Shown here: positions 1 to 7,453 of the stretch, piece after piece
Position numbering within the stretch: the stretch's first letter is position 1
Layout of the letters: the number at the start of each line of letters is the position of its first letter
DNA from: Prasinococcaceae sp. CCMP 1430
Taxonomy: Eukaryota; Prasinodermophyta; Palmophyllophyceae; Prasinococcales; Prasinococcaceae
Direction: 5' to 3'
Length of the DNA stretch: 16,923 nucleotides
Assembly (NCBI GenBank): GCA_013416795.1
Contig: RQSC01001200.1
Span: forward strand, 1-16,923
Notes under the pieces: generated by a model
The model's input: only the letters and a program-made list of their open reading frames with translations
What the model was told of the DNA's origin: nothing
Databases searched by the model: none
Made by a program: the position numbers and the translations under genes

Positions 1-675
1 GCCGCCGCGCCCGCGCGGGCGGGGCCGCCGCGGCCGGCGGGCCTCTCCCGCGCCCCTCCCCTCGACCCCGGTTCGCCCGCGACATCACCGGGTTCATTCC
101 CGCGCGTACCCGGGTCACGCCGGCGTTCCGCCGCGATGCAATCGGGATTCGTTGGCAGTCGGACCCCGGTTCGCCGTTCATTGGCTTTGGCGCGAGCGAG
201 GGATGCGCCGCGGCCGCCCCCCGCCCTTTCCCCCCCCCCCTCCCCCTCGAAGTCCCATCGGATCCGGGGTGATCGTCCGCCGTACCGACGCGCGGCGCGC
301 GCGGCGCGGAGGCGCTCCCACCCCGTTTCGGATGGGCGTTCGTCGTCGCGCGCCGGCCGCGCGGCGCCAGCAAACGCGCGGCCGCGATCGATCGGGCGCC
401 CGAACACCCGCCGACGGATCGCGGCCGAAAACAAAAACGCGGGCGCGCGGCGCGTTCGCGGCGAAAGCGCGAAAGCGCGAAAGCGCAAAGGCGAGGGCCT
501 TCGCGGGATCCGCGCCGGGCGACTTTCGCCGCCGCGCTTTTTTGACGGGGGTGTGTGCGTGCGTGTGTGGAGGGGGAGACGCTCTGTCTGTATACGCGTG
601 TGCGTGCGTGCGCGCCACAGCGAGCGCGCGCGCCGGGCGCCGCCCTGCTCCTGAGAACCTCCCGACGCCGCGGCG
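1..675. other. GC-rich upstream / 5'UTR region of the sterol methyltransferase gene
   Basis: No credible coding region is visible. Open frames here are Arg/Ala/Pro-rich translations of GC-biased DNA with no domain-like sequence. The stretch holds a 14-nt direct repeat (GACCCCGGTTCGCC at 64-77 and 162-175), a CCAAT-type box in reverse orientation (ATTGG near 180), a C-tract near 230-245, a short GCGAAAGC tandem repeat and alternating GT/GC runs at 549-615. It presumably contains the promoter and 5'UTR of the downstream gene, but no TATA box or start site can be fixed. Confidence 0.5.
461..490. repeat. 8-bp tandem repeat GCGAAAGC
   Basis: Three exact copies of GCGAAAGC (461-484) followed by a degenerate fourth (GCAAAG). 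It lies about 190 nt upstream of the sterol methyltransferase ATG. The function is unknown and it may be simple-sequence drift. Confidence 0.7.
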
Positions 676-2275
676 ATGGCGCCGGACGCGAAGCCCATGA
701 CGCAGTCGACCACGCTGGGCGGCAACCTGGGCGGCTCAATCGCCAAGGAAAACGTCGCCGCCGCCGTCGACGACTACGTCAAGTTCCACGACACCGACGG
801 CGGCGACGTCGAGAAGCGCAAGAGCATGTACGCCGACATGGTGCGTGCGGATGAGGCGCCGGCGCGCGCGCGGCACGCGGGCGAGGCAGGGGATGCTGGG
901 GCGGGGCGCGCTCGTGCACCGCGGTATGCGGGATCGATCGCGCGCGGGGCCAGGGGGAGTCCCGTCGATGGGCGCGGGGAAAGAGACGCGCACCGCGACG
1001 CAGCGGCGGCGGCCGCCCTCTCGTGGCAAGCCGCGCCCCGTCGTACGGCTGCGCCGCGGTCCAACTTGGGGCCCGCAGGCGATCGGCACGCGCACGCACT
1101 TGGCCGGTGCGCCCTCTGTGGTGTGTGTGATGGGCGCGGGCGAGCGCACCCGCCGCAGCGTTGGCGCTGACGCAACCCGCCCGCGCCGCACACGTCGCAC
1201 TACTGCCTGCGCTCGGCCGCGCCGCAGGTCAACAAGTACTACGACCTGTCGACGTCTTTCTACGAGTACGGCTGGGGTGAGAGCTTCCACTTCGCGCACA
1301 GGCGCGAGAACGAGACGCTGCGCGAGTCCATCCGCAGGCATGAGCATTACCTCGCGCTCAAGCTTGGGCTCGACAAGGGCATGAAGGTGCTGGACGTCGG
1401 CTGCGGTGTGGGCGGCCCAGCGCGCGAGATCGCCACGTTCTCGGGCTGCCACGTGACGGGCCTCAACAACAACGCTTATCAGGCAAGCATGGCGCTGCTT
1501 AGGCGCCGCTCGGGCGCCGCTTGGGCGCCGCTTGGGCGCCGCTTGGGCGCCGCTTGGGCGCCGCTTTTGCGCTCGCTCACACCCTGCGCTGACACCCACG
1601 TCGCCACCGTCCCTACTGCTTACATAAACACAGGTGACGCGCGCGAACGCCATCACTGCGCAGCGCGGCCTCTCCGACCAGCTCGAGTTCGTCAAGGGCG
1701 ACTTCATGAACCTGCCCTTCGAAGAAGGCTCCTTCGACGCGGCGTATCAGATCGAGGCGACGGTGCACGCGCCGGACCCGGTGGGCTGCTACCGCAACAT
1801 CTTCAAGGCGCTCAAGCCCGGTGGTGCGTTCGCTGGCTACGAGTGGTGCGTGTCCGACGACTTCGACGTCAACAACCCCGACCACGTCAAGGCGAAGGCG
1901 GAGATTGAGCTCGGCAACGGCCTGCCAGACATGCTCACGTGCAAGGCGTGCAAGGCGGCGCTCGAGGAGGCAGGTTTTGTGGTCGAGTACGCGGAGGACC
2001 TCGCGCCGCTCGCCGAGGTCGCCTGGTGGGAGCCGCTGTCGCCCTCCAGCTTGAAGATGCTCATCCAGAACCCCTCCAGCTTCAAGTCTACCAAGCTGGG
2101 CGGCACCATCACCCGCTACCTCGTGATGGGCCTGGAGGCGGTGGGACTGGCACCCAAGGGGAGCGTGAAGGTGTCGCAGTTCCTGGAGAAGGGGGCGGAC
2201 GGGCTGATCTTGGGGGGGAAGCAGGGCACATTCACGCCCATGTTCTGCTACGTGGCGCGAAAGCCCGCGGCGTAG
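676..2275 (+). CDS. SMT1: Sterol C-24 methyltransferase (SMT/Erg6 family), 3 exons
   Basis: Transfers a methyl group from S-adenosylmethionine to C-24 of the sterol side chain in ER-linked phytosterol/ergosterol synthesis. Exons are 676-840, 1228-1482 and 1634-2275, all joined in phase 0, giving 352 residues, a normal length for the family. The joins restore known family sequence: ...YADM|VNKYYDL... and ...NNNAYQ|VTRAN.... Visible motifs are the sterol region [12 protein letters not shown] (residues 67-78), SAM motif [11 protein letters not shown] (110-119), IEATVHAPD (180-188) and [10 protein letters not shown] (209-218). The first ATG of the exon is used; Met-8 is a weaker alternative. The first intron has a GT donor; the second has a GC donor and carries a minisatellite. 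The gene faces ccsA with 173 nt between stops. Sequence alone cannot separate the cycloartenol-type (SMT1) from the second-methylation type (SMT2). No TGTAA signal is seen after this stop. Confidence 0.95.
841..1227 (+). other. Intron 1 of sterol methyltransferase (GT-AG)
   Basis: Donor GTGCGT directly after codon 55, acceptor GCCGCAG before GTC AAC AAG. A CTGAC branch-point-like motif sits at 1167-1171, 56 nt before the acceptor. Phase 0, 387 nt, with in-frame stops when read through. Removing it restores the conserved DMVNKYYDL family sequence. Confidence 0.9.
1483..1633 (+). other. Intron 2 of sterol methyltransferase (GC-AG type)
   Basis: The donor is CAG|GCAAGC, the typical form of the minor GC-AG class; the acceptor is ACACAG|GTG. 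Phase 0, 151 nt. A CTGAC motif lies at 1589-1593, 40 nt before the acceptor. The join restores NNNAYQ|VTRAN as expected for the family. No GT donor nearby gives the same conserved join. Confidence 0.85.
1501..1566. repeat. 11-bp minisatellite inside an intron
   Basis: Six tandem 11-bp units of GGGCGCCGCTT (the first unit reads AGGCGCCGCTC, the last five are identical). The array makes up over 40% of the 151-nt GC-AG intron and lies between donor and branch point. The identity of the copies suggests recent expansion and likely length polymorphism. Confidence 0.9.
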
Positions 2276-2340
2276 CAGAATCGAAAGAGAGCGTCGGGCT
2301 CCGCTGTCGGTGCCCCGTACGTCTACTAAAGTTATGTTCA

Positions 2341-2345
2341 TTACA
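2341..2345 (-). terminator. TGTAA polyadenylation signal of ccsA
   Basis: TGTAA (TTACA on the + strand), about 104 nt past the ccsA stop at 2449. It matches the signal known from green algal mRNAs and is rare in DNA this GC-rich. Confidence 0.55.
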
Positions 2346-2448
2346 CGCACACGTCCTTCAAAAAGATGCTCCGCGGGCGCCACCGCGCCACCCGCGCCAA
2401 GCCGCACACACACGCGCAGGCCCTGGTAGCACACAGGGAGCCTGCCTC

Positions 2449-3637
2449 TCACTTGAGGAAACCATAGGAGTGCAGCCCGAGGCCGAAGAGGTTGACGCCG
2501 ATGTAGGTCACCCAGGTCACGAAGAACCCACTGGCGGCGACGGCGTTGACGTCGCGCTTGCTCCATCCCGCCGTGAGCCGCGTGTGCATGTAACCAGCGT
2601 ACGTGAGCCACGTGATGAGCGCCCACGTCTCCTTGGGGTCCCACGACCAGTACGAGCCCCAGGCTTCGTTGGCCCACACGGCGCCGCTGATGATGCCCAC
2701 GGTGAGCAGCACAAAGCCCAGCCCCAGCGAGCGGTACGCGATGTCGTCGACCGTCTCGGCGAGCGTGAGCGAGGCCGCGCTTCCGCCGCCCTCGATCGCC
2801 GCTATCTCGGCGGCGGCGGCCGGCGACGCGGCGGAGAGCTCCGCCACGACCGCACGCAGCTCCGCGTCGCCCTCGCCGGCGTCAGCAGCGGCCTCCTCGA
2901 CGTCCATGGCGCCGTTCCCCGCCGCTCCCACCGTCGCCAGCGCGGGGATCTTCGCCTTGACCGCCTCGCGCACCTTGCCCACGGCCGATTCGTCCGGCTG
3001 GTCGAGCACGAGGAAAGCGCCGCCCATCAGCGAGCCCACCATGAGCGTGCCGTACGAGAACATCATCACCGTCACGTGCATGATGAGCCAGTTGGACTTG
3101 AGCGCCGGCACCAGCGCGCCCGCGCGTTGCAGCTCGGGTGGCAGGAGCAGTGTCGCGCCGGCGAGCGCCAGCAGCGCGGCGGGCGCCGCGACCGCGCCAG
3201 GGACCACCGACTTGGAGACCTTCGAGGTGAGGTAGAGCTGCACCGAGGTGATGGACCATGAGAGGAAGATGAGGGACTCGTACAGGTTGCTCAGCGGGAA
3301 GTGGCCCGAGTCGACCCAGCGCACGACCAGCAGGCCCGCGAGGAACGCGTTGGCCGCGCCCGCGACGCCGAGGTCGACGGCGCTCGCCGACGGCGCGCGG
3401 CGCTCGCCGTCGGCAGTGTCCCCGCCAAAGGCCGCCTTGCCCCACGCGAGGCCCGTGGACGCGAGGAGCGCGCCGAAACCGCACTTGCCGAGAGCTGCCT
3501 CGGCGGCCACCAGCGCGGGCGCCGCCGCGCTCGCCACCGACGCGATGCTGTCCACGTCGGCGGCCGCNGGAGAGGCAGGATCACGGCGAGGGCGAAGCCG
3601 CAATCATAGTCGAGGAAGCACTTGTCGCCGTACTCAT
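2449..3637 (-). CDS. ccsA: Nuclear-encoded CcsA/ResC-like cytochrome c biogenesis protein
   Basis: System II cytochrome c assembly factor. With Ccs1 it carries haem across the thylakoid membrane and attaches it to c-type cytochromes. Shown by SGHFPLSNLYESL, the His-bearing SNWLIMHVTVMMFSYG, the haem-handling WWD-type segment WGSYWSWDPKETWAL and the C-terminal GLHSYGF, with hydrophobic helices between them. The conserved frame is open from the stop at 2449 to about 3603 but has no usable ATG. The best ATG is at 3637, opening a Ser/Thr/Ala-rich transit-like peptide (MSTATSASSTMIAASPSP), one base out of frame; an N lies at 3568. A one-base error, or an intron holding a gap, would explain this. 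Compared with plastid CcsA there is an extra Ala/Asp/Glu-rich stretch of roughly 60 residues before LAETVDDIAYRSLG. The GC-rich codon use, unlike AT-rich plastid genes, argues for a nuclear copy. The N-terminal structure is inferred; the family call is firm. Confidence 0.9.
3568..3568. other. Ambiguous base N (possible collapsed gap)
   Basis: A single N inside the 5' part of ccsA, 14 nt past the point where the putative transit-peptide frame stops. It may be one unread base or a placeholder for an assembly gap of unknown length. Confidence 0.9.
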
Positions 3638-4466
3638 CGTCTCCCTCTCCGCCCCCCCCTCGCGTGCCGCCCCCGCCTGCCCCTCGCCGGCGCGCGCACT
3701 CGGCCCCCGGCGCTCGCGCGCGCGCGCTGCCGCGGATTCGCAGGGTCCCTTCCACCGAATGAACCGTTCAAAGTGACGTCTCTTTCGCGCGTACCGGTTC
3801 GGGTCGCGTGATCTTCCCCCAAACGCGCCCGCGGCGGCGGCCCCCGCGTGTGCGTTTCGATGGGGGCGACGACCCTGTAGATAAGGCGAGAAAAACCCTT
3901 CCTGCAGACAAGACAGGAGCTCGCTCGCTAGGGTTCGCACACGGCCGGCACGCACGGGCACCGGCCGCGCGCGCGATCGCACTCGAATTCCTCCTCTTCC
4001 GGCTCGTCAATTCTCACACGCGCGCCCGACCCCGGGCGGGCGCGGGCCGCGCCCCTGTTCGCGCGCGAGTTCGCGCGGGCGAACCAGGGTGTCCCGGGCG
4101 GCCCCCGCGGGAACGCCGGGGTCGGCCGGCGCCTCCCCGGGGGTTCTCGCGTGTACGTACCATCATGATGGTACTCGATGGACCGCACTGTACAGTACCA
4201 TCACGGTGCACTGGTACTGTACGCACGTCCAGTAAAGTACGAAGATCTTTCGTCCTGGTCTCTGTGTGCGGGCTGTCGCGCCGGCGCGCGCGTGTGGCGT
4301 GCGTCGCGCCACGCGGCCTCGCCGCCGCGACACCCACCCACCGGGCGTGGAGGGGGTAAGGGACGGGGAGGAGACCGGACCGCATCGCCGGCAGCGGTCG
4401 TCGATCCAGACTGGGCCTTGCGGAGGGCTGGCGGGCGGGCGGGAAGGCGGGCGGGAGTTGCTGCGG
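3638..4466. promoter_or_regulatory. Divergent intergenic region between ccsA and the 4467 gene
   Basis: 829 nt with no convincing coding sequence, between two genes pointing away from each other, so it should hold both promoters. Visible elements are a TGACGT core (3774-3779), AGATAAGG (3879-3886), A-rich patches near 3888 and 3906, and the GTAC-rich palindrome cluster at 4153-4240. Flanking parts are GC-rich low complexity. No start site can be assigned. Confidence 0.5.
4153..4240. repeat. GTAC-rich palindrome cluster, copy A
   Basis: Contains a perfect 18-bp palindrome GTACCATCATGATGGTAC at 4157-4174, then a perfect 11-bp inverted repeat (GTACAGTACCA at 4190-4200, TGGTACTGTAC at 4212-4222) around an 11-nt spacer. 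GTAC occurs eight times in 88 nt. The motif GTACCATCA occurs three times counting both strands. The same 18-mer recurs at 14051-14068. It lies about 290 nt upstream of the 4467 ATG. It could be a regulatory site, a hairpin-forming element or the remains of a small inverted-repeat transposon. Confidence 0.85.
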
Positions 4467-5105
4467 ATGTGCGCGGCGAGGGCGCTGCCGGCGGAAGCCG
4501 TCGCGTCGGCGCGGCGCACGCGAAAGCTGGAGGCGACGGCAGTGGGAAGGGGCAGGGATGAAGCGGCCGCGTCGGACGCCACCGCCGAGGCGGCGCGAGC
4601 GCGCGCGAAGCGCGCACGGGTCGAGATCGGCGCGTGCGGGGGCGGCTCTGTGGGCGTCGATGGCGGCGGCGGCGGGGGTGCCGCGACGCACCCGTTCGCT
4701 GCACCAGGCGAGTGCGGCCCTCTGGCGTTCACACCGAACGCCGCACCCGCGCTGCTGTCGCCTTGTGTCCGCGTTGCCGACAGCAGCGCAGGCGAGGGCG
4801 CGCGGTCCCGCGCGCTCGCGGCCGGAGCCGACGTGGCGCTTAGTGTAGCCGTAGCCGCGCTGCGGGCATCCGCGCGGGCGCACGAGTGCCACGACTCGGA
4901 AACGATGCACGACCCCACCGCGTTGATACGCATCGCCGCGGCGGAGCTCGTGCGAGATAGCTCCGACTCTTTCGACGCGTCCGCCGTCGAGGATGCCCTG
5001 CTGGTCGTGCTCGCCGAGTGTGGATTCGTGGAGGTGGTCGATGGCGGCGGAGGCGACGACGACGGCTGCCGCAGTGCTCCTGGGCGACGGTGCGCTGGCG
5101 GATAG
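4467..5105 (+). CDS. Hypothetical protein, basic and Ala-rich, 212 aa
   Basis: I do not recognise the family. The start is the ATG at 4467; the frame is open further upstream to 4266, but that part reads like translated GC-rich leader. The N-terminal half is basic, with RRTRKLE and a nuclear-localisation-like RAKRAR. A Gly run follows mid-protein. The C-terminal third looks more like a folded domain: an alternating hydrophobic/acidic segment with ALIRIAAAELVRDSS and AVEDALLVVLAECGFVEVVD, then a Gly/Asp tail. Downstream, TGTAA at 5149-5153 fits a real transcript end. The gene faces the RWDD1-like gene with 171 nt between stops. It could be a nuclear protein, but no function is assigned, and a spurious ORF is not excluded. 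Confidence 0.5.
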   Translation: MCAARALPAEAVASARRTRKLEATAVGRGRDEAAASDATAEAARARAKRARVEIGACGGGSVGVDGGGGGGAATHPFAAPGECGPLAFTPNAAPALLSPCVRVADSSAGEGARSRALAAGADVALSVAVAALRASARAHECHDSETMHDPTALIRIAAAELVRDSSDSFDASAVEDALLVVLAECGFVEVVDGGGGDDDGCRSAPGRRCAGG

Positions 5106-5148
5106 CCCGAACGCGCGCTCTGCCCGCGCCACCCGCGTGAGGGCGCCT

Positions 5149-5153
5149 TGTAA
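5149..5153 (+). terminator. TGTAA polyadenylation signal of the 4467 gene
   Basis: TGTAA, 44 nt past the stop codon ending at 5105, followed by a relatively AT-rich patch (5150-5182). Confidence 0.5.
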
Positions 5154-5276
5154 TGTGACACACCACTGTAGGTTATTATGGCAAGGGCCCCGCAAGCGCG
5201 CGCTTGCGACCTCGCGAGCCACTAGGTTGCGTCACTAGAGTACAGTTCGAGCGCGCGGTCGCGCGCCACGAGCATC

Positions 5277-6345
5277 TCAGCCCTCATCATCTTCAATGTC
5301 GAGCTCCTCGGCCTCAAGGGCGGCGAGCTCGTCGTCGTCGAGCTCTTCCAGCGCGCTGAGATCGATGGCCTCGCCATCGCCCTCCAGGTCAACCTTTGCA
5401 GGGCACGTGGAGGACGGCGCACCGGCGTCAGATCAAGGATGACCAGCGCGCGCGCGCGCGCGGCGCCCGAGTGCCGCGCGTGGGCGGAGGGGCGCAAATG
5501 TGGGCTCACCTCGATGTCCTCGTCATTGCCGCCACCGCTGTCGGCGCCCTTCTTCGCAGCAGCACCCGCCGCGCCGCGCGATTCGAAGATCTGGCGGCCC
5601 GTGGGGCGGCCTGAGCGCGCCCCTGCCGCCGCTGCTGCCGCCTCAGCGGCGGTTGCCTTTTTCGCCTTCTCGAGCAGACGCTCCGCTTGGAAGCGCTCGT
5701 ACCACGCTGCGAATGTCTCCGGGGTCACCGGGGTGCCCTCGCGCCGCCTGCGCTCGGCCTCCTCCTTTGCCGCACGCTCTGCCGCCGTCAGGCCGTCCTC
5801 ATCTCGCTCCTCCTCCTTCGCCGCTTGCCGACCCCCGTCACCCTCACCGCTCCACCGCTCCACCATCCACTCCTTCGCGGCGGCGTGCAGCGTGAATATC
5901 ATCGCCATACCCTGCCGGCGGGAGCGCACGCGCGCGTAGCATTCGCACGTCAGCGGCGCAGGCGCCGGGCGGGCGGCGCGCAGCGCGAGCGCATGGGCGC
6001 CGGGGCAGCGCCACGCACGAGGTTGTCCTCAATCTCTTGCTCGAGGCGCCCGCGGAGCGCGTCGACGTCTTCGGTGGCGGCGCCGCGCAACGCGCGCAGC
6101 TTCATCACAGGCGCAGCGTCCGGGTAGTCGCCGTCGTGCGCGAGCGAGAGAAGCACGCGCACGGGCACCACGGTGGGCTCCGGATCGTCCTCGGACTCTT
6201 TGGGGCTGAGCTCGAAGGCGAAGCACTTGCCGCTGGTCGCCTGCCCCACGCCCTCGTCGCCCTCCGGGCTCACCACGCGCAGGTCTTCCGCGAAGATGCT
6301 CTCGAGCGCCTCGAGCTCCATCTCCTGCTCCTCGCCATAGTCCAT
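5277..6345 (-). CDS. RWDD1: RWD-domain protein, RWDD1/Gir2 (DFRP2) family, 3 exons
   Basis: Family members bind and stabilise DRG/Rbg GTPases and, through the RWD domain, can bind Gcn1, linking them to translation control in the cytosol. Exons on the minus strand are 6345-6019, 5911-5510 and 5393-5277, both junctions phase 0, giving 281 residues (somewhat longer than animal RWDD1). The start is set by the family N-terminus MDYGEEQEMELEALESIF; an upstream in-frame ATG at 6402 only adds Ala/Arg residues encoded by a CG repeat. The RWD domain spans about residues 1-125, crossing the first junction at DNL|GMAMIFTLH, exactly as in homologues. Then come a charged coiled coil, GTPVTPETFAAWYERF (about 170-190), a SGRPTGRQIFESRG motif and an acidic tail ending in DIEDDEG, as in the family. 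It is divergent from the 6804 gene. Certain as to family; which DRG partner it binds is inferred. Confidence 0.92.
5394..5509 (-). other. Intron 2 of the RWDD1-like gene
   Basis: Minus-strand donor GTGAGC, acceptor TGCAAAG, 116 nt, phase 0. CTGAC branch-like motif at 5427-5431, 33 nt from the acceptor. Removing it joins the DEDIE acidic stretch to VDLEGDGEAI and the acidic C-terminus typical of the family. Confidence 0.85.
5912..6018 (-). other. Intron 1 of the RWDD1-like gene
   Basis: Minus-strand donor GTGCGT, acceptor CCGGCAG, 107 nt, phase 0. CTGAC at 5949-5953, 37 nt from the acceptor. Removing it joins EIEDNL to GMAMIFTL, the conserved RWD-domain continuation. Confidence 0.9.
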
Positions 6346-6803
6346 CTCCGCGCGCGCGCGCGCGCGCGCGTGCGCGCGTGCGATCGTCAAGTGCGCCCGC
6401 ACGCGCTCGTGCGCCGCGTCCGCCGCCGCTCGAGTGGCGGCGGCGCTGGCTGGCGGCGGCGGCCGGCTGCCCTACGCCGCAGGGCGCCCCATCGGAACGC
6501 ACCTCGGCGCATCGAGCGCTCGCGACTTTCGCGCGAGCGCCTTCGGAATGACCTGAACCTCCCGCCAACTTACTTCCTCTCTTGACTAGATCGCGATACC
6601 AACTCGTTCGGTTATGCGCGCGATAGATGCGAGCCCGGGCGCGCGCGCTTCGAGCGCATTCCCCGGAGGCGCGACGCCCAGACGGTGCGCAGGCGCCGTC
6701 TGGCGCCGTCCGGGCGCCGCCTGCACCCCCCTTCCGCCCTCACCCCCCCCCGGCGAGCCAGCCGTCCGGCTACCGCCGCAGGAGCGGGGGGCCTGTGGCC
6801 GCC
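6346..6803. promoter_or_regulatory. Divergent promoter region, RWDD1-like gene / 6804 gene
   Basis: 458 nt between two start codons on opposite strands. Next to the RWDD1 ATG is a (CG)n run at 6349-6370, continuing as CG/TG to 6382. An AT-richer patch at 6558-6614 is the likeliest core promoter area. A tandem 10-nt GGCGCCGTCT-like repeat and a 7-bp inverted repeat CAGACGG...CCGTCTG (6679-6702) lie in the probable 5'UTR of the 6804 gene. A C-tract follows near 6741-6750. No coding sequence is seen. Confidence 0.5.
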
Positions 6804-7367
6804 ATGGCGTTCAGCCGCGACCTTCCGCCCGCGAACGGCGACCAGGTGCTGTGCAAGGCCAACATGCGGCGGCGGGTCGCGCAGAAGCAGGCCGCGTGGA
6901 TGCAGCAGCGGGCGAGGGAGATGGAGGCGGAGGCGGAGCGCGCCGCGGGGGCCGCGGGCGCGCGCGCCGAGAGGGGTGAAGAGGCCACGACAGCCGCGTT
7001 GGCTGGCGGGGAACAGCGGCGGGACCACCACCAACGCCGGCAGCAGCCGCAGGAGCAGGAGGGGCAGCAGCAGAACGAGCGGCAGCCGCGGGGCCAACAT
7101 GGCGAGAGGTCCACAGGAGCGGGTGCCGACTCGCTCGAGGCAATGCGGCAGCGTGCGGCCGCTGCGGCGCAGATGCGGACAGACGATGACGCGGCAGCGC
7201 GAGCGGAGGAGGAGGAACCGTCCACGGGGGAGCACGCGGCATCGGCCGCGGGGGGGCTTGGAATGTGCGCTGGCGATCCCGACTTGAAACTGTTGCTCGA
7301 TGACGGCGTCGAGGAGCTGCTCGGTGTTCTGCAGCACCTGGACGCGGACGCTCTGGATGCTCTCTAG
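6804..7367 (+). CDS. Hypothetical coiled-coil, Gln/Ala-rich protein, 187 aa
   Basis: Not recognised. The start at 6804 is chosen because GCCGCCATGG is an ideal Kozak context; the frame is open upstream to 6627, but that part is Pro/Arg-rich low complexity. The protein begins MAFSRDLPPANGDQVLCKANM, then a strongly helical, charged segment (residues about 24-55, RRRVAQKQAAWMQQRAREME) likely to be a coiled coil. A Gln/Arg-rich middle and Asp/Glu/Ala-rich stretch follow, then a short hydrophobic acidic C-terminus (DPDLKLLLDDGVEELLGVLQ). No membrane segment or signal is evident. Its stop lies only 86 nt from the NDH-2 stop on the other strand. TGTAT occurs twice in that gap, but not TGTAA. The function is unknown and expression is not proven. 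Confidence 0.5.
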   Translation: MAFSRDLPPANGDQVLCKANMRRRVAQKQAAWMQQRAREMEAEAERAAGAAGARAERGEEATTAALAGGEQRRDHHQRRQQPQEQEGQQQNERQPRGQHGERSTGAGADSLEAMRQRAAAAAQMRTDDDAAARAEEEEPSTGEHAASAAGGLGMCAGDPDLKLLLDDGVEELLGVLQHLDADALDAL

Positions 7368-7453
7368 CCAGGCTGGGGTGCTCATGCTCGCCTTGTGTAT
7401 AGGTACTGTGTATATTACGTGTGCGTCCGCGCGCGCATGCGAACTCGGGCACC

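Noticed and set aside
136-700. Several overlapping open frames of 146-182 codons on both strands upstream of SMT
   Set aside because: Arg/Ala/Pro-rich in all frames, no domain-like sequence; they are a by-product of stop-poor GC-rich DNA.
1939-3261. A 440-codon + strand open frame spanning the SMT 3' end and ccsA
   Set aside because: Out of frame with SMT and antisense to ccsA; runs through the SMT stop region with no recognisable domain.
6346-6402. An earlier in-frame ATG for the RWDD1-like protein at 6402
   Set aside because: Adds only residues encoded by a CG/TG dinucleotide run, while family members begin at MxDYGEEQ.
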